This document shows positions 44,588 to 52,497 of a stretch of 64,000 bases of DNA, in pieces (the first letter of the stretch is position 1; every line of letters starts with the position of its first letter). The notes below the pieces were generated by a model, which made no database searches, was not told the DNA's origin, and saw only the letters and a program-made list of their open reading frames with translations. The stretch lies in contig NZ_JBIWER010000001.1 in NCBI RefSeq assembly GCF_044762655.1, positions 558,001 through 622,000 on the forward strand, given 5' to 3'. The translations under genes were made by a program, and so were the position numbers. Source of the stretch: Psychrobacillus sp044762655. Lineage in GTDB: Bacteria; Bacillota; Bacilli; Bacillales_A; Planococcaceae.

Positions 44588-44616
44588 TCGAATATCGAAA
44601 TTTCGAATTATTCGAA
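44588..44616. promoter_or_regulatory. clustered TTCGAA inverted repeats upstream of the Vpr-like gene
   Basis: TTCGAA occurs at 44588, 44602 and 44611, and TCGAAATTTCGA (44595-44606) is a perfect 12-bp palindrome. The cluster is about 80 bp before the start of the protease gene. It is a candidate operator, but AT-rich palindromes also occur by chance. Confidence 0.35.
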
Positions 44617-44921
44617 AAAATTGATAATTAGTATTAGTTTATTAAATATAAGTTAAATCTATCTACCTAGTAATCTAATAAAAAAAATAGAACTTTCAAA
44701 CGAGAAATGACTTACAGTAATTCATTCATAGATTCAATCTATTCTATAATTTTCTTTGTTTCGTCAATTGCTACAGAATAACCCCCGGTTAATAAAAAGC
44801 ACTACTTGCTCGATCAAGCTTGCGTTGAGAATCCTCCGAATCATTTAATAATCTCGTAACCTATGCTATTCCCCATCTCCGGCACAAAAGACACATAATA
44901 ACGAATGTGCCTTTAATGCTA
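44617..44921. other. gene-free stretch upstream of the Vpr-like protease
   Basis: I see no gene. A GGCACA/TGTGCC hairpin at 44881-44912 has no T-run. The sequence appears to be decayed intergenic DNA next to a gene remnant. Confidence 0.4.
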
Positions 44922-45216
44922 CTATTTTTCTTTATCATTCTGAAGAAACTCCTGTACGAATGTATCATCATTTAACTTTGGATAGGCTGCGTAAACTCGG
45001 TCTATTTCTTCTGCTTGACATGGGCTAAGTATTCCATGATTAGCTAAGCACCAATTCCCATGCAGGAGCCCTTGTCTACTCAGCACTTCATTGATCCCAG
45101 CAATACTTCCTTTAAAGGCATTTTTTGAATCAAAGAATGCTGAATTTGCATCTGTTACATTTTGAGCAATAGAAAACCAACGCTTATCAAGTTCATTATG
45201 AAGTCGAGCTTGTTTT
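44922..45216 (-). pseudogene. C-terminal remnant of a dihydrodipicolinate-synthase-family gene
   Basis: In the minus frame an open stretch of about 95 codons ending in TAG reads as NVTDANSAFFDSKNAFKG... EVLSRQGLLHGNWC... AEEIDRVYAAYPKLNDD. This matches the end of DapA-family aldolases, for which the LSRQGLL and EEIDRVY motifs are typical of the last helices. The rest of the gene is absent, and its 5' boundary is a repeat-like GACTTCTGCGGGA segment. It has no start codon and cannot make a whole enzyme. Confidence 0.72.
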
Positions 45217-45254
45217 AGGTGGCGACTTCTGCGGGATGAGTAAGACAGATGAGA
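45217..45254. repeat. partial copy of the Bacillaceae GACTCCTGCGGGA repeat
   Basis: The segment GGTGGCGACTTCTGCGGGAT resembles a repeat often found in Bacillaceae genomes that carries GACTCCTGCGGGA and a following ACAGATGAGAC. Only one arm is present and it has changed at several bases. It borders the dihydrodipicolinate-synthase remnant, so it marks the break. I identify it from memory of the motif; a search would confirm it. Confidence 0.45.
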
Positions 45255-45272
45255 TATTATATACTTCTTTTT

Positions 45273-45300
45273 AAAAAAGCCGCCCTTTTAAAAGGACGGC
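45273..45300 (-). terminator. terminator-like palindrome
   Basis: GCCGCCCTTTT and AAAAGGACGGC form an 11-bp stem with one mismatch and no loop spacer. The minus strand reads into TTTTTT. It likely served the frameshifted SLH gene or an older gene. Confidence 0.65.
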
Positions 45301-45406
45301 ATGTGTAACTATTTTATTTTTCTCAAAAAGGTAAGGTCTTTCTAATATTCACTCAACCCATTATGAGGATAAAACCTTACAGGCAAATTACCTTTATCTG
45401 TATGAG

Positions 45407-45628
45407 CTATAAAGTGATATACCAATCGGTCGTATTCTTTCTTTGTATAAACCAATCATACACTTTTTCGGAAGTTGTTTTCTGGTAGTTTATCATCACT
45501 TTTGAATGAAACTGTTTAAAGTCTTTTAATAGAATGTTAGCAGCTTCGTCCTCTGTTAACTCAAAGCTACCTCCACCAATATTATCAAATTCATATGCAG
45601 CAAGTTTCCAGTCGGCAGAGGATTTTTC
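45407..45628 (-). pseudogene. out-of-frame C-terminal tail of the SLH protein
   Basis: A 73-codon open stretch (EKSSADWKLA...KNTTDWYITL, TAG) continues the SLH protein in a different frame directly after its TGA. Removing one T from the ATTTGAAAAATCC run at the junction restores a continuous protein. The tail is amino-acid-like in composition with many Asp, Lys and aromatic residues. So either the gene is broken, or the assembly has a one-base error in a short run. Confidence 0.7.
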
Positions 45629-46547
45629 AAATTACTGTTTTAACAACAATACGAGAAGGAGTATTTTCAGCAATTTCAAATCGATAATTTAACTCCTGTG
45701 TAGGATTAGCGAATATCATCATGTCACACTTTGTGCACATCTCATTATATCCAGTCTTTAAATAATCCTTCACAAAAGGAGCCGTTCCAAAATCCAACAA
45801 TTCATTTTGCACCGTTTCAAAGGGACTGTTCTTCACTTTATGCATTAACATCGTATTACCAATCCGATTAGGGACACGATATATTAAGTCAAAGATTTCA
45901 TGCTTCGATAATAGTGGGTCTGAGTCTGGCACGGGGATAACCCTAGAGTTTAACGCTCGGTGTAAAAATAAAGAATAATGAGCGCGAGTAATTGGCTCGC
46001 CCGGCATAAAATCCCCTAATTTCCCTTTTGTTATCCCATTTGCTGCTAACGCCTGTACATGTAAATAGCCCCAGTAAGCAGACGATACCTCATTAAAATG
46101 ATGGAAATCAATAATACTCAAATCAAATGCAATATCCATTACCTTTGCCATTTCCACACGAGTAATAGATGCATCAGGATTGAAATTACCTTTATTATCC
46201 CCACTAAAAATTCCAGCATGAGTCAATTTCATAATAGCTTCGTAGTTTGGGTGATTTAGTGGAACATCCTTATATTTAACTTTTGAAGATGTAACTTCCG
46301 GAAGAGTTAATGCTTTATCAAGCAATGCTGCTGCGTGCTTCCGAGTAATTTTTTCGTTCCGACGAAATGTACCATCTGGATATCCATTTATGAATCCTTT
46401 ATCTCGGAGTTGCATAATCTCCTCATAGTTTGGATACCCTTTTTTCACATCAATGAAAGATTTCCCTTCAGCAAAAGCAGTCGGACCAACCAAGGCAAAA
46501 GCTATCAATATCCCAAAACAAATTATATATTTTGAGAAAAACTTCAT
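45627..46547 (-). CDS. SLH-domain surface protein, truncated by frameshift
   Basis: A 306-residue protein: signal peptide (about 1-26, cut after AFAEG), three SLH domains (about 28-200; GFINGYPDGTFRRNEKITRKHAAALLD is the clearest) and a short C-terminal segment. No catalytic domain is seen. The C-terminal part ends 'IVVKTVI' with a stop caused by a probable one-base shift; a further 73 codons continue out of frame (45407-45628). It is a wall-anchored protein, and its function is unknown. Confidence 0.85.
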   Translation of the reverse strand: MKFFSKYIICFGILIAFALVGPTAFAEGKSFIDVKKGYPNYEEIMQLRDKGFINGYPDGTFRRNEKITRKHAAALLDKALTLPEVTSSKVKYKDVPLNHPNYEAIMKLTHAGIFSGDNKGNFNPDASITRVEMAKVMDIAFDLSIIDFHHFNEVSSAYWGYLHVQALAANGITKGKLGDFMPGEPITRAHYSLFLHRALNSRVIPVPDSDPLLSKHEIFDLIYRVPNRIGNTMLMHKVKNSPFETVQNELLDFGTAPFVKDYLKTGYNEMCTKCDMMIFANPTQELNYRFEIAENTPSRIVVKTVI

Positions 46548-46653
46548 CCAATACCTCCTCGTTTAATTAATGTTAATTTAATTATAACATAATTAACTAA
46601 AAATTTAGATAATAAAGATTAATTGAAGCTTTTAAGCTCTCTAAAACAAAAAA

Positions 46654-46676
46654 ACCGCTCTTTTTAAAAGAGCGGT
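46654..46676 (-). terminator. terminator of the 51-codon gene
   Basis: ACCGCTCTTTT and AAAAGAGCGGT form a perfect 11-bp stem with one-base loop, followed by a seven-base T-run on the minus strand, 8 bases beyond the stop codon at 46685. Confidence 0.85.
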
Positions 46677-46684
46677 CAGTTGAT

Positions 46685-46840
46685 TCATTCATTATTATTT
46701 ACATTATCGAGCAATACTTTTAATTGAGTAGACAACTCCTCGATTAATTCGCTTGCTTTGATTGTTTTATTTTCATTTCCTAGTGTATAACCATATTCTA
46801 ATATTTTTTTAAATTCTTCCTTTATTTCTAACGCTGTCAT
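46685..46840 (-). CDS. small hypothetical protein, 51 aa
   Basis: A 51-codon frame on the minus strand with ATG at 46840, preceded by AGGAGG 8 bases upstream and ended by a strong terminator. It encodes a soluble, helix-rich, Glu/Lys/Leu-rich protein (MTALEIKEEFKKILEYGYTL...). It lacks the SxxLD signature of Spo0E phosphatases. Ribosome site plus terminator support a real gene. Function unknown; proximity to a toxin remnant suggests a leftover of a toxin locus. Confidence 0.6.
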   Translation of the reverse strand: MTALEIKEEFKKILEYGYTLGNENKTIKASELIEELSTQLKVLLDNVNNNE

Positions 46841-46948
46841 TTAATGCTCCTCCTACATCAACATTGTTCTTCATTAATTGTAAATCAAATTTCGTCTATT
46901 ATAGCTAATGTCGCTAAAAGTTAATAATCTTGTAATATTTAGAAAAGC

Positions 46949-47125
46949 TTATCGGTAGCCACTTCCGCCACCCCAAATTTCTCGTCCTCCAGTGTGCCCA
47001 GTATTTTGATGTGTTTCTACATTTACTAGTTGAAGGACTCCAGGGTCTTCACTGTGTTGCCAGTCATAGCCCGCAGGTGTTGTACCTGATGCCAATGCTT
47101 GTACATCTAAATTTAGTTTTATTTG
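46949..47125 (-). pseudogene. C-terminal remnant of a polymorphic-toxin nuclease (HNH/EndoVII type)
   Basis: About 58 codons on the minus strand end in TAA and read ...ASGTTPAGYDWQHSEDPGVLQ... THQNTGHTGGREIWGGGSGYR. This resembles the end of HNH/endonuclease VII toxin domains (WHH-type, with the GHTGG and IWGG motifs) used by polymorphic or type VII secreted toxins. The WHH motif is changed to WQH and no upstream toxin body or start codon is present, so it is a relic. Confidence 0.6.
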
Positions 47126-47406
47126 CTACTTGAAAATGGGTATATATCCTGTAATCCTGTTATCTTACGGCGTTTTGGTATTTGTCGACAATCTTTTCAA
47201 GTAATGTCGAACAAATTACATTCACAAAAAGGAAATTATATAGTATATTAGTAACTCATTAATTGACTGATTTTTTAGAAATCAAATAAATGATAGGAAA
47301 TTAGATTAATAATAATTACTTTTATCCTTACTTTCATGGCACAAAATGTATTGTATGTAACTATTAAGGATATAATAAGAGAATTCTACAGAAAAGGAGT
47401 TAGTCT
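47126..47406. other. AT-rich spacer before the membrane protein gene
   Basis: No gene is seen. TATAAT at 47371 lies about 30 bp before the start, with a weak -35, and is the likely promoter of the following gene. Confidence 0.35.
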
Positions 47407-48633
47407 ATGAAAAGTGATCGAAGTATTTTACAGTTAGGGTTAGTTTTTCTATTTGGAGGTTTTACTTGTAGCAGTTTATTAAGTCAATTTAGTCCAAAAG
47501 CACTCATTCTACCATTAATACTTATTATATTTATATTTTTATTTCGTAAAACTAATTCTATCCAGCTTTTTTGTAATCTTATTATTGCCTGTCAATTAGC
47601 ATTTGTGATTACACATATTTTTTCTAATTTAACTGCTGTTTGGTATAGTATATCCGCATTAATAACATTCGTTTTGTTGTGTTTGATAACAGATTTGATT
47701 AGAAATAGAAAAGTTACTGATTCAATTACTAATAGCTTACTTGCTGCAGGTGCCGCGAGCGTACTAATTATGAGCATTCAAGATCACTTTTTGTTTGACT
47801 ATATCATTTTGTCTTACCCATGCGTTACTGCCTTTATATATGTAATATTAAGTAGCAAAACAACTTATGGCATTAATATTCTTGCAAGTAACATCGTTAT
47901 TACATTACTGATCTCTTATTTCCTTATGGCTAATTTGTCCATTAAGCTTGAGTTTGCTGTGATCGCAATTTCTTGGGTATCCATTTTATTCATTTCATTC
48001 ATTTCAAATAGCAATTCGAATTTTGACCTTAAGTTATATTATCGCCGCTTTCAAAAGAAAAGAAGACATCTTAAATCGGATATTTTCACTTTAAAGAGTA
48101 AACTCGACAATGCTAACAAATTGAGCAATGAAGAATTATTTAGCGTGATTCTATCTCTTAAAAACATTAAAATGGAATACAAGCTTACAAGTTTGATGAG
48201 TGGTAATATATCAAGATTTAATTTGCACACAAAGGTAAACGATATGAAAACAAGTGCATGGTTCCTCGTTTTCGTGGCATATTTGGTTGTAAGCATAGCG
48301 ATTCTATATATGGCTAACTTAGCTATAAACGATCATCTCATTATATTATTATCCGCTACCATAGCCTATCTGATTCTTGCACCATACGTCATTATGTACT
48401 TCTTAAAAAATAGAATGGTAGAACATATAAATTCAACGATTATAAATCCGTTCAATCAGCTAATCACCGAAAGAAATGAACTGATTATGTCAATAGAAGA
48501 AATTCTTCTGGACAGAGGTTTTTCAAAAAGAAGGTTAGAAGAATGTGAAGATTTGAGTTTAGAAAGAAATGAAATAATGGAAAATCAGCAAGAGACTTTA
48601 AATAATGTAAAACTCATGGAAATTGAAATTTAG
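47407..48633 (+). CDS. multi-span membrane protein of unknown function
   Basis: A 408-residue protein with two blocks of hydrophobic helices (about five or six in the first 200 residues, two more at about 280-340) separated by a positively charged helical section (YYRRFQKKRRHLKSD), then a coiled-coil-like acidic C-terminal tail rich in Glu, Asn and Leu. AAAAGGAG precedes the ATG. I recognise no family. It lies beside toxin and SLH remnants, which may indicate mobile or strain-variable DNA. A terminator follows. Confidence 0.6.
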   Translation: MKSDRSILQLGLVFLFGGFTCSSLLSQFSPKALILPLILIIFIFLFRKTNSIQLFCNLIIACQLAFVITHIFSNLTAVWYSISALITFVLLCLITDLIRNRKVTDSITNSLLAAGAASVLIMSIQDHFLFDYIILSYPCVTAFIYVILSSKTTYGINILASNIVITLLISYFLMANLSIKLEFAVIAISWVSILFISFISNSNSNFDLKLYYRRFQKKRRHLKSDIFTLKSKLDNANKLSNEELFSVILSLKNIKMEYKLTSLMSGNISRFNLHTKVNDMKTSAWFLVFVAYLVVSIAILYMANLAINDHLIILLSATIAYLILAPYVIMYFLKNRMVEHINSTIINPFNQLITERNELIMSIEEILLDRGFSKRRLEECEDLSLERNEIMENQQETLNNVKLMEIEI

Positions 48634-48640
48634 CTATTTA

Positions 48641-48668
48641 AAAGCAGCCTGGAATGCGCTGCTTTTTT
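48641..48668 (+). terminator. terminator after the membrane protein gene
   Basis: AAAGCAGC pairs with GCTGCTTT around a 9-base loop and is followed by a six-base T-run, 8 bases after the stop codon. Confidence 0.85.
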
Positions 48669-48708
48669 GTGTATAAAGGTTTGAAAAATCATTGCATACT
48701 TGAAAAGT

Positions 48709-48855
48709 TTACAAAGATTTTAGCTGCATGTATGGAGCAACTTTTCCTGCCTTAAGTCCTAATGTATTTGCGATAATAGAAGTAGCTTGTTTACGCGTTA
48801 TTTTGTCGTTTGGCTTAAACGTACCGTCCGTATATCCATTCACTACACCGAGAAG
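48709..48855 (-). pseudogene. remnant of an SLH domain
   Basis: About 49 codons on the minus strand ending in TAA read ...GVVNGYTDGTFKPNDKITRKQATSIIANTLGLK..., a textbook SLH motif (GYxDGTFxPxxxITRxQ). The rest of the protein and the start are missing. A 21-bp repeat array begins about 100 bp upstream of it. This is probably the end of a lost SLH protein. Confidence 0.75.
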
Positions 48856-48953
48856 TCACTACAATCATTTCTCGGGAAATATATTTCTGAGAAAGATGTA
48901 ACTTAGAAACTATTTCCACATGGGATACGATTTCAAACATTGCTGCCAGTGTT

Positions 48954-49079
48954 TACTCTCGGTTTGACGCTGGTTACTTGCGTTCACACGGCGAATACTC
49001 TCTCTAGAACGGACATTACTCTCGGACCCGCGTCGAATACTCTCGCTCGGGCTGGATTTACTTGCGGAACCCATTTAAT
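48954..49079. repeat. array of six 21-bp units with TACTCTCG anchor
   Basis: TACT boxes start at 48954, 48975, 48996, 49017, 49038 and 49059, exactly 21 bp apart. Four read TACTCTC(G/T) and two read TACTTGCG; the remaining 12 to 13 bases of each unit differ and are GC-rich for this genome. There is no continuous reading frame needed to explain it. The array lies 10 bp beyond the terminator of the MFS gene (minus strand) and beside an SLH remnant. It shares its anchor with the array at 55706. Confidence 0.92.
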
Positions 49080-49088
49080 AACCAAAAA

Positions 49089-49130
49089 TATAACTCTCCA
49101 TTCGCCCAGTCGGACGTAAGGAGAGTTATA
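49089..49130 (-). terminator. terminator of the MFS transporter gene
   Basis: TATAACTCTCC and GGAGAGTTATA form a perfect 11-bp stem around a 20-base loop, followed by a T-rich run on the minus strand. It is 27 bases after the stop at 49158. Confidence 0.85.
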
Positions 49131-49157
49131 AGGCTTGATGCATAGTTGAAATTACAG

Positions 49158-50480
49158 TTACAGTGAAGTTTCAGTCTTAATATTTACTCTAGTAAGCTTT
49201 CCTTCTTTTCGTTCTGTTGATAATTTTAAAGTCATTAATGTGATTGCTCCTATTATAAGTAGTCCTGCAATGATGAACATTCCAGAAGTAAAGGCTACAG
49301 ATCCTAAAATCATTGGCCCTACAAAACCACCTAATGCTGCAAATGAATTAACTACTGCAATTCCAACTGGAGCAGTTGAATCTGTAAAGAAGAAAGTTAA
49401 ATATGCAAAGAAACATCCAGTAAATCCATACAAGCCCGCAGATGTAATAGCTAGCATAAGAACCATCATAAAGACGCTACTAGAAAATCCACATCCGATA
49501 AATCCTAAAACTGAAATTAGGAAACAAACAAGTAAGTGGTTTTTATACGCATTTGTTCTGTCCGCATTCCATCCGACGAACAAAATAGCTGGAATTCCTA
49601 CAATAGATGGGATCATAGCTAACCAGCCTATTTCTAAGTTTGTTGTAGCAGTAGCGGATAATGATTTTATAATCGTTGGCATCCAAAATGACAAACCATA
49701 GATTCCAGTATATGCTGCAAAATAAAGTAGAGACAGCTTCCAAATTTTTAAGTCTTTTAACATTTCTAATTTAGATACTTTATTCACTTTCTTGCTTGCT
49801 TGTCGCTCGGCTTCAAGCTCTCCCTCTAACCAATCCTTTTCTTCCTGAGTTAACCATTTAGCATTTGTTGGTCGATTAGTCATATAAAATAGAACTACGA
49901 CTCCTAAAATAAGAGCAGGAATACCTTCTAGAATAAACATCCATCTCCAGCCGGACATACTTAACCAAGCAATATTATCTAAAATCCATGTAGACAATGG
50001 TGCACCTATCAACCCACCAATTGGTAAAGCTAGTAATAGTACGGCAGTTGCTTTTCCTCTTTCACGATTTCTGAACCAATAGGTTAAATATAAAATAACT
50101 CCTGGGAAGAAACCTGCTTCAGCGACCCCCAATAAAAACCGTAGAATATATAAATGCATAGTTGTTTGTGCAAATCCAGTTAGTATAACTACAATTCCCC
50201 AAGTTAGCATAATGCGGGCAATCCAAATTTTCGGACCTACTTTATGCATTATCATATTACTAGGTACTTCGAAAAAGAAATAACCGATAAAGAAAATACC
50301 AGACAGAAGTCCGAAAACTTCAGCAGTTAACGCTAATTCAGCGTTCATTTGTAAGGCTGCATAACCAAGATTAACGCGGTCTAAATAGGCAATAATATAT
50401 AAGATTAAGATAAATGGAAGGATACGTATCATCGTTTTACTTACTACTCTTTTTTCGAGTGCATTCACTGTTGGATTCAT
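49158..50480 (-). CDS. MFS transporter of the anion:cation symporter (ACS) type
   Basis: A 440-residue major facilitator protein with 12 predicted spans. The first loop DRVNLGYAALQMN and the motif GVAEAGFFPGVILYLTYWF are typical of ACS carriers for organic anions (for example tartrate, phthalate or glucarate-like acids). It is the last gene in an operon for ketone-body metabolism, so 3-hydroxybutyrate or acetoacetate is a reasonable substrate. That is inference. It ends in a terminator and then a 21-bp repeat array. Confidence 0.85.
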   Translation of the reverse strand: MNPTVNALEKRVVSKTMIRILPFILILYIIAYLDRVNLGYAALQMNAELALTAEVFGLLSGIFFIGYFFFEVPSNMIMHKVGPKIWIARIMLTWGIVVILTGFAQTTMHLYILRFLLGVAEAGFFPGVILYLTYWFRNRERGKATAVLLLALPIGGLIGAPLSTWILDNIAWLSMSGWRWMFILEGIPALILGVVVLFYMTNRPTNAKWLTQEEKDWLEGELEAERQASKKVNKVSKLEMLKDLKIWKLSLLYFAAYTGIYGLSFWMPTIIKSLSATATTNLEIGWLAMIPSIVGIPAILFVGWNADRTNAYKNHLLVCFLISVLGFIGCGFSSSVFMMVLMLAITSAGLYGFTGCFFAYLTFFFTDSTAPVGIAVVNSFAALGGFVGPMILGSVAFTSGMFIIAGLLIIGAITLMTLKLSTERKEGKLTRVNIKTETSL

Positions 50481-50537
50481 TAACTAAGATCCCCTTTGTA
50501 AGGTAATTTTTGCATTTCATTTTCCCATCCTATTTTT

Positions 50538-51716
50538 TTAGTTCACATTTTCTAGAATTATCGCAATACCTTGACCCCCACCAATGCAAAGCGATGCTAA
50601 ACCATAACGGACATTTCGTTTTTTCATTTCAACTGCTAAAGAATACGTAATCCTTGTCCCACTTGCACCAACCGGATGCCCCAATGCAACGGCTCCACCG
50701 TTAACGTTTACTTTTTCCATATCAAGACCTAACTCTTTTACAACCGCTAACGACTGAGCTGCAAATGCTTCATTTAGTTCAAATAAACCAATATCATCTA
50801 AAGTTAAACCAGCTTTTTCTAAAGCTTTTTTACTCGCAGGAACTGGACCAATACCCATAATAGAAGGGTCAACACCTGCTACACCCCAAGAAACAATCTT
50901 AGCTAATGGCTTTAAATTATGTTCATTCACATAAGCCTCAGATGCCAGTAAAACGGCAGCAGCTCCATCGTTAATCCCACTTGCATTACCCGGGGTAACC
51001 GTTCCATCTTTTTTAAATGCTGGCTTTAATTTAGCTAAACCTTCCATTGTTGCACCATCTCGAATGTATTCATCCGTATCAACAACAACATCGCCCTTTT
51101 TACCTTTAACCGTCACCGGTGCAATTTCCTCAGCAAATCGGCCATTGTCTCTAGCTTGTACAGCTCTTTCCTGTGATACGACTGCAAATTCGTCCTGTTC
51201 TTCGCGAGAAATATCATATTTTACAGCTAGATTCTCAGCTGTCATTCCCATACCGCACCCAACGTATGTATCCGTTAAAGTGTCCCAAAGCATATCCTCT
51301 ACTAGAGGTGCTTTGTTTGGTGAACCGAAACGAGTTCCTCTTAATACATGGGGAGCTAAACTCATACTTTCCGTACCTCCAGCAACAATCACATTCGCAT
51401 CCCCAAGTTCAATTGATTGTGCTCCTGAGACGATAGACTGCATACTAGATCCACAGAGTCGGTTAAGTGTAAGTGCACTTGATGATTCAAGCATTCCACT
51501 TTTCAGACCAATATGTCTTGCTAGATAAGCAGAATCCCCACTAGTTTGTATAATATTTCCGACAATAATTTCATCGATATCTGAAACAGGAATTCCACTT
51601 CGTTTAATAGCTTCCTTTGTTGCTATAACGCCTAGATCAATATCACTTACATCCTTCAGAGAACCTCCGAAGCTTCCAAAAGGTGTTCTTGCTCCATCAA
51701 TAATGTATGTTGTCAC
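50538..51716 (-). CDS. acetyl-CoA C-acetyltransferase (thiolase)
   Basis: A 392-residue thiolase II. The acyl-enzyme Cys is Cys88 (RLCGSSMQ); the His is in NVNGGAVALGHPVGASG and the second Cys in SLCIGGGQG. It cleaves acetoacetyl-CoA to two acetyl-CoA or runs in reverse. It follows scoAB, a 3-hydroxybutyrate dehydrogenase and a 3-hydroxyacyl-CoA dehydrogenase, which supports ketone-body breakdown. A ribosome site GGGGGAAATAAC precedes the ATG. Confidence 0.92.
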   Translation of the reverse strand: MTTYIIDGARTPFGSFGGSLKDVSDIDLGVIATKEAIKRSGIPVSDIDEIIVGNIIQTSGDSAYLARHIGLKSGMLESSSALTLNRLCGSSMQSIVSGAQSIELGDANVIVAGGTESMSLAPHVLRGTRFGSPNKAPLVEDMLWDTLTDTYVGCGMGMTAENLAVKYDISREEQDEFAVVSQERAVQARDNGRFAEEIAPVTVKGKKGDVVVDTDEYIRDGATMEGLAKLKPAFKKDGTVTPGNASGINDGAAAVLLASEAYVNEHNLKPLAKIVSWGVAGVDPSIMGIGPVPASKKALEKAGLTLDDIGLFELNEAFAAQSLAVVKELGLDMEKVNVNGGAVALGHPVGASGTRITYSLAVEMKKRNVRYGLASLCIGGGQGIAIILENVN

Positions 51717-51741
51717 CTGTTATTTCCCCCTTGTTTTTTTA

Positions 51742-52497
51742 TTACATTCCACCTGAAATACTTAAATGCTCACCTGAAATTCCGCTTGCTTCATTGGCTG
51801 AGAGATACACTACCCCCGATGCAACCTCTTCCGGTAATATAAGTCTGTTCATCGACTGTCTTGGATAAAGAATGGTTTCCAATGCTTCCTGTTCTGTTTT
51901 GCCAACCTCCATCAAATCATCTAGCTGTCTTTGAAGGAGCGGTGTGCGAACAGGACCTGGTAAAATAGAGTTCACAGTAATATTAAAAGGAGCTCCTTCT
52001 ATAGATGTCACACTGGTTACACCAATTACACCATGCTTCGCTGCAACGTATGCAACCTTCTCAGGGCTCGCCATCTTCCCATGAACAGATGAAATATTAA
52101 CAATTCTGCCAAACTCTTTTTCTTTCATAAACGGGAAAACATGCTTAGTCATTAAAAACACACCCGTTAACATGACACTAATTAGTAAATCCCACTTTTC
52201 TAAAGGAAACTCATCCACTGGTGCTCTATGTTGTAACCCGGCGTTATTCACTAGTACTTCAATATATCTTCTTTCATCAATAATAGATTGAATGACTGCT
52301 TGAACACTCTCTTCGTTCGTCACATCTAGTGCAATTCCTCTAGCGTTCTCGCCTAATTCACTTGCTGCCTTTTCTGCTGCCTCTTGATTAAGATCTGCTA
52401 CAAAAACAAAATCATTTTGAGCGACAAATTTTTTGGAAATAGCATAACCCAATCCACCCGCTCCACCGGTTACAATTACTGTTCTTTGTTTACTCAA
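51742..52497 (-). CDS. 3-hydroxybutyrate dehydrogenase (SDR)
   Basis: A 251-residue SDR. Cofactor motif TGGAGGLGYA at 10-19, NNAGLQHRAPVDEFP, the Ser in NISSVHG and the active-site pair YVAAKHG (Tyr-x3-Lys). The AGLQHRAPVDEF segment and length match beta-hydroxybutyrate dehydrogenase, which interconverts 3-hydroxybutyrate and acetoacetate. It overlaps the upstream dehydrogenase by 4 bases. The neighbouring CoA-transferase genes then activate acetoacetate. Confidence 0.9.
   Translation of the reverse strand: MSKQRTVIVTGGAGGLGYAISKKFVAQNDFVFVADLNQEAAEKAASELGENARGIALDVTNEESVQAVIQSIIDERRYIEVLVNNAGLQHRAPVDEFPLEKWDLLISVMLTGVFLMTKHVFPFMKEKEFGRIVNISSVHGKMASPEKVAYVAAKHGVIGVTSVTSIEGAPFNITVNSILPGPVRTPLLQRQLDDLMEVGKTEQEALETILYPRQSMNRLILPEEVASGVVYLSANEASGISGEHLSISGGM

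Noticed and set aside
44881..44912. GGCACA/TGTGCC hairpin as a terminator for the DapA relic
   Set aside because: No T-run follows on either strand, so it is not a convincing terminator.
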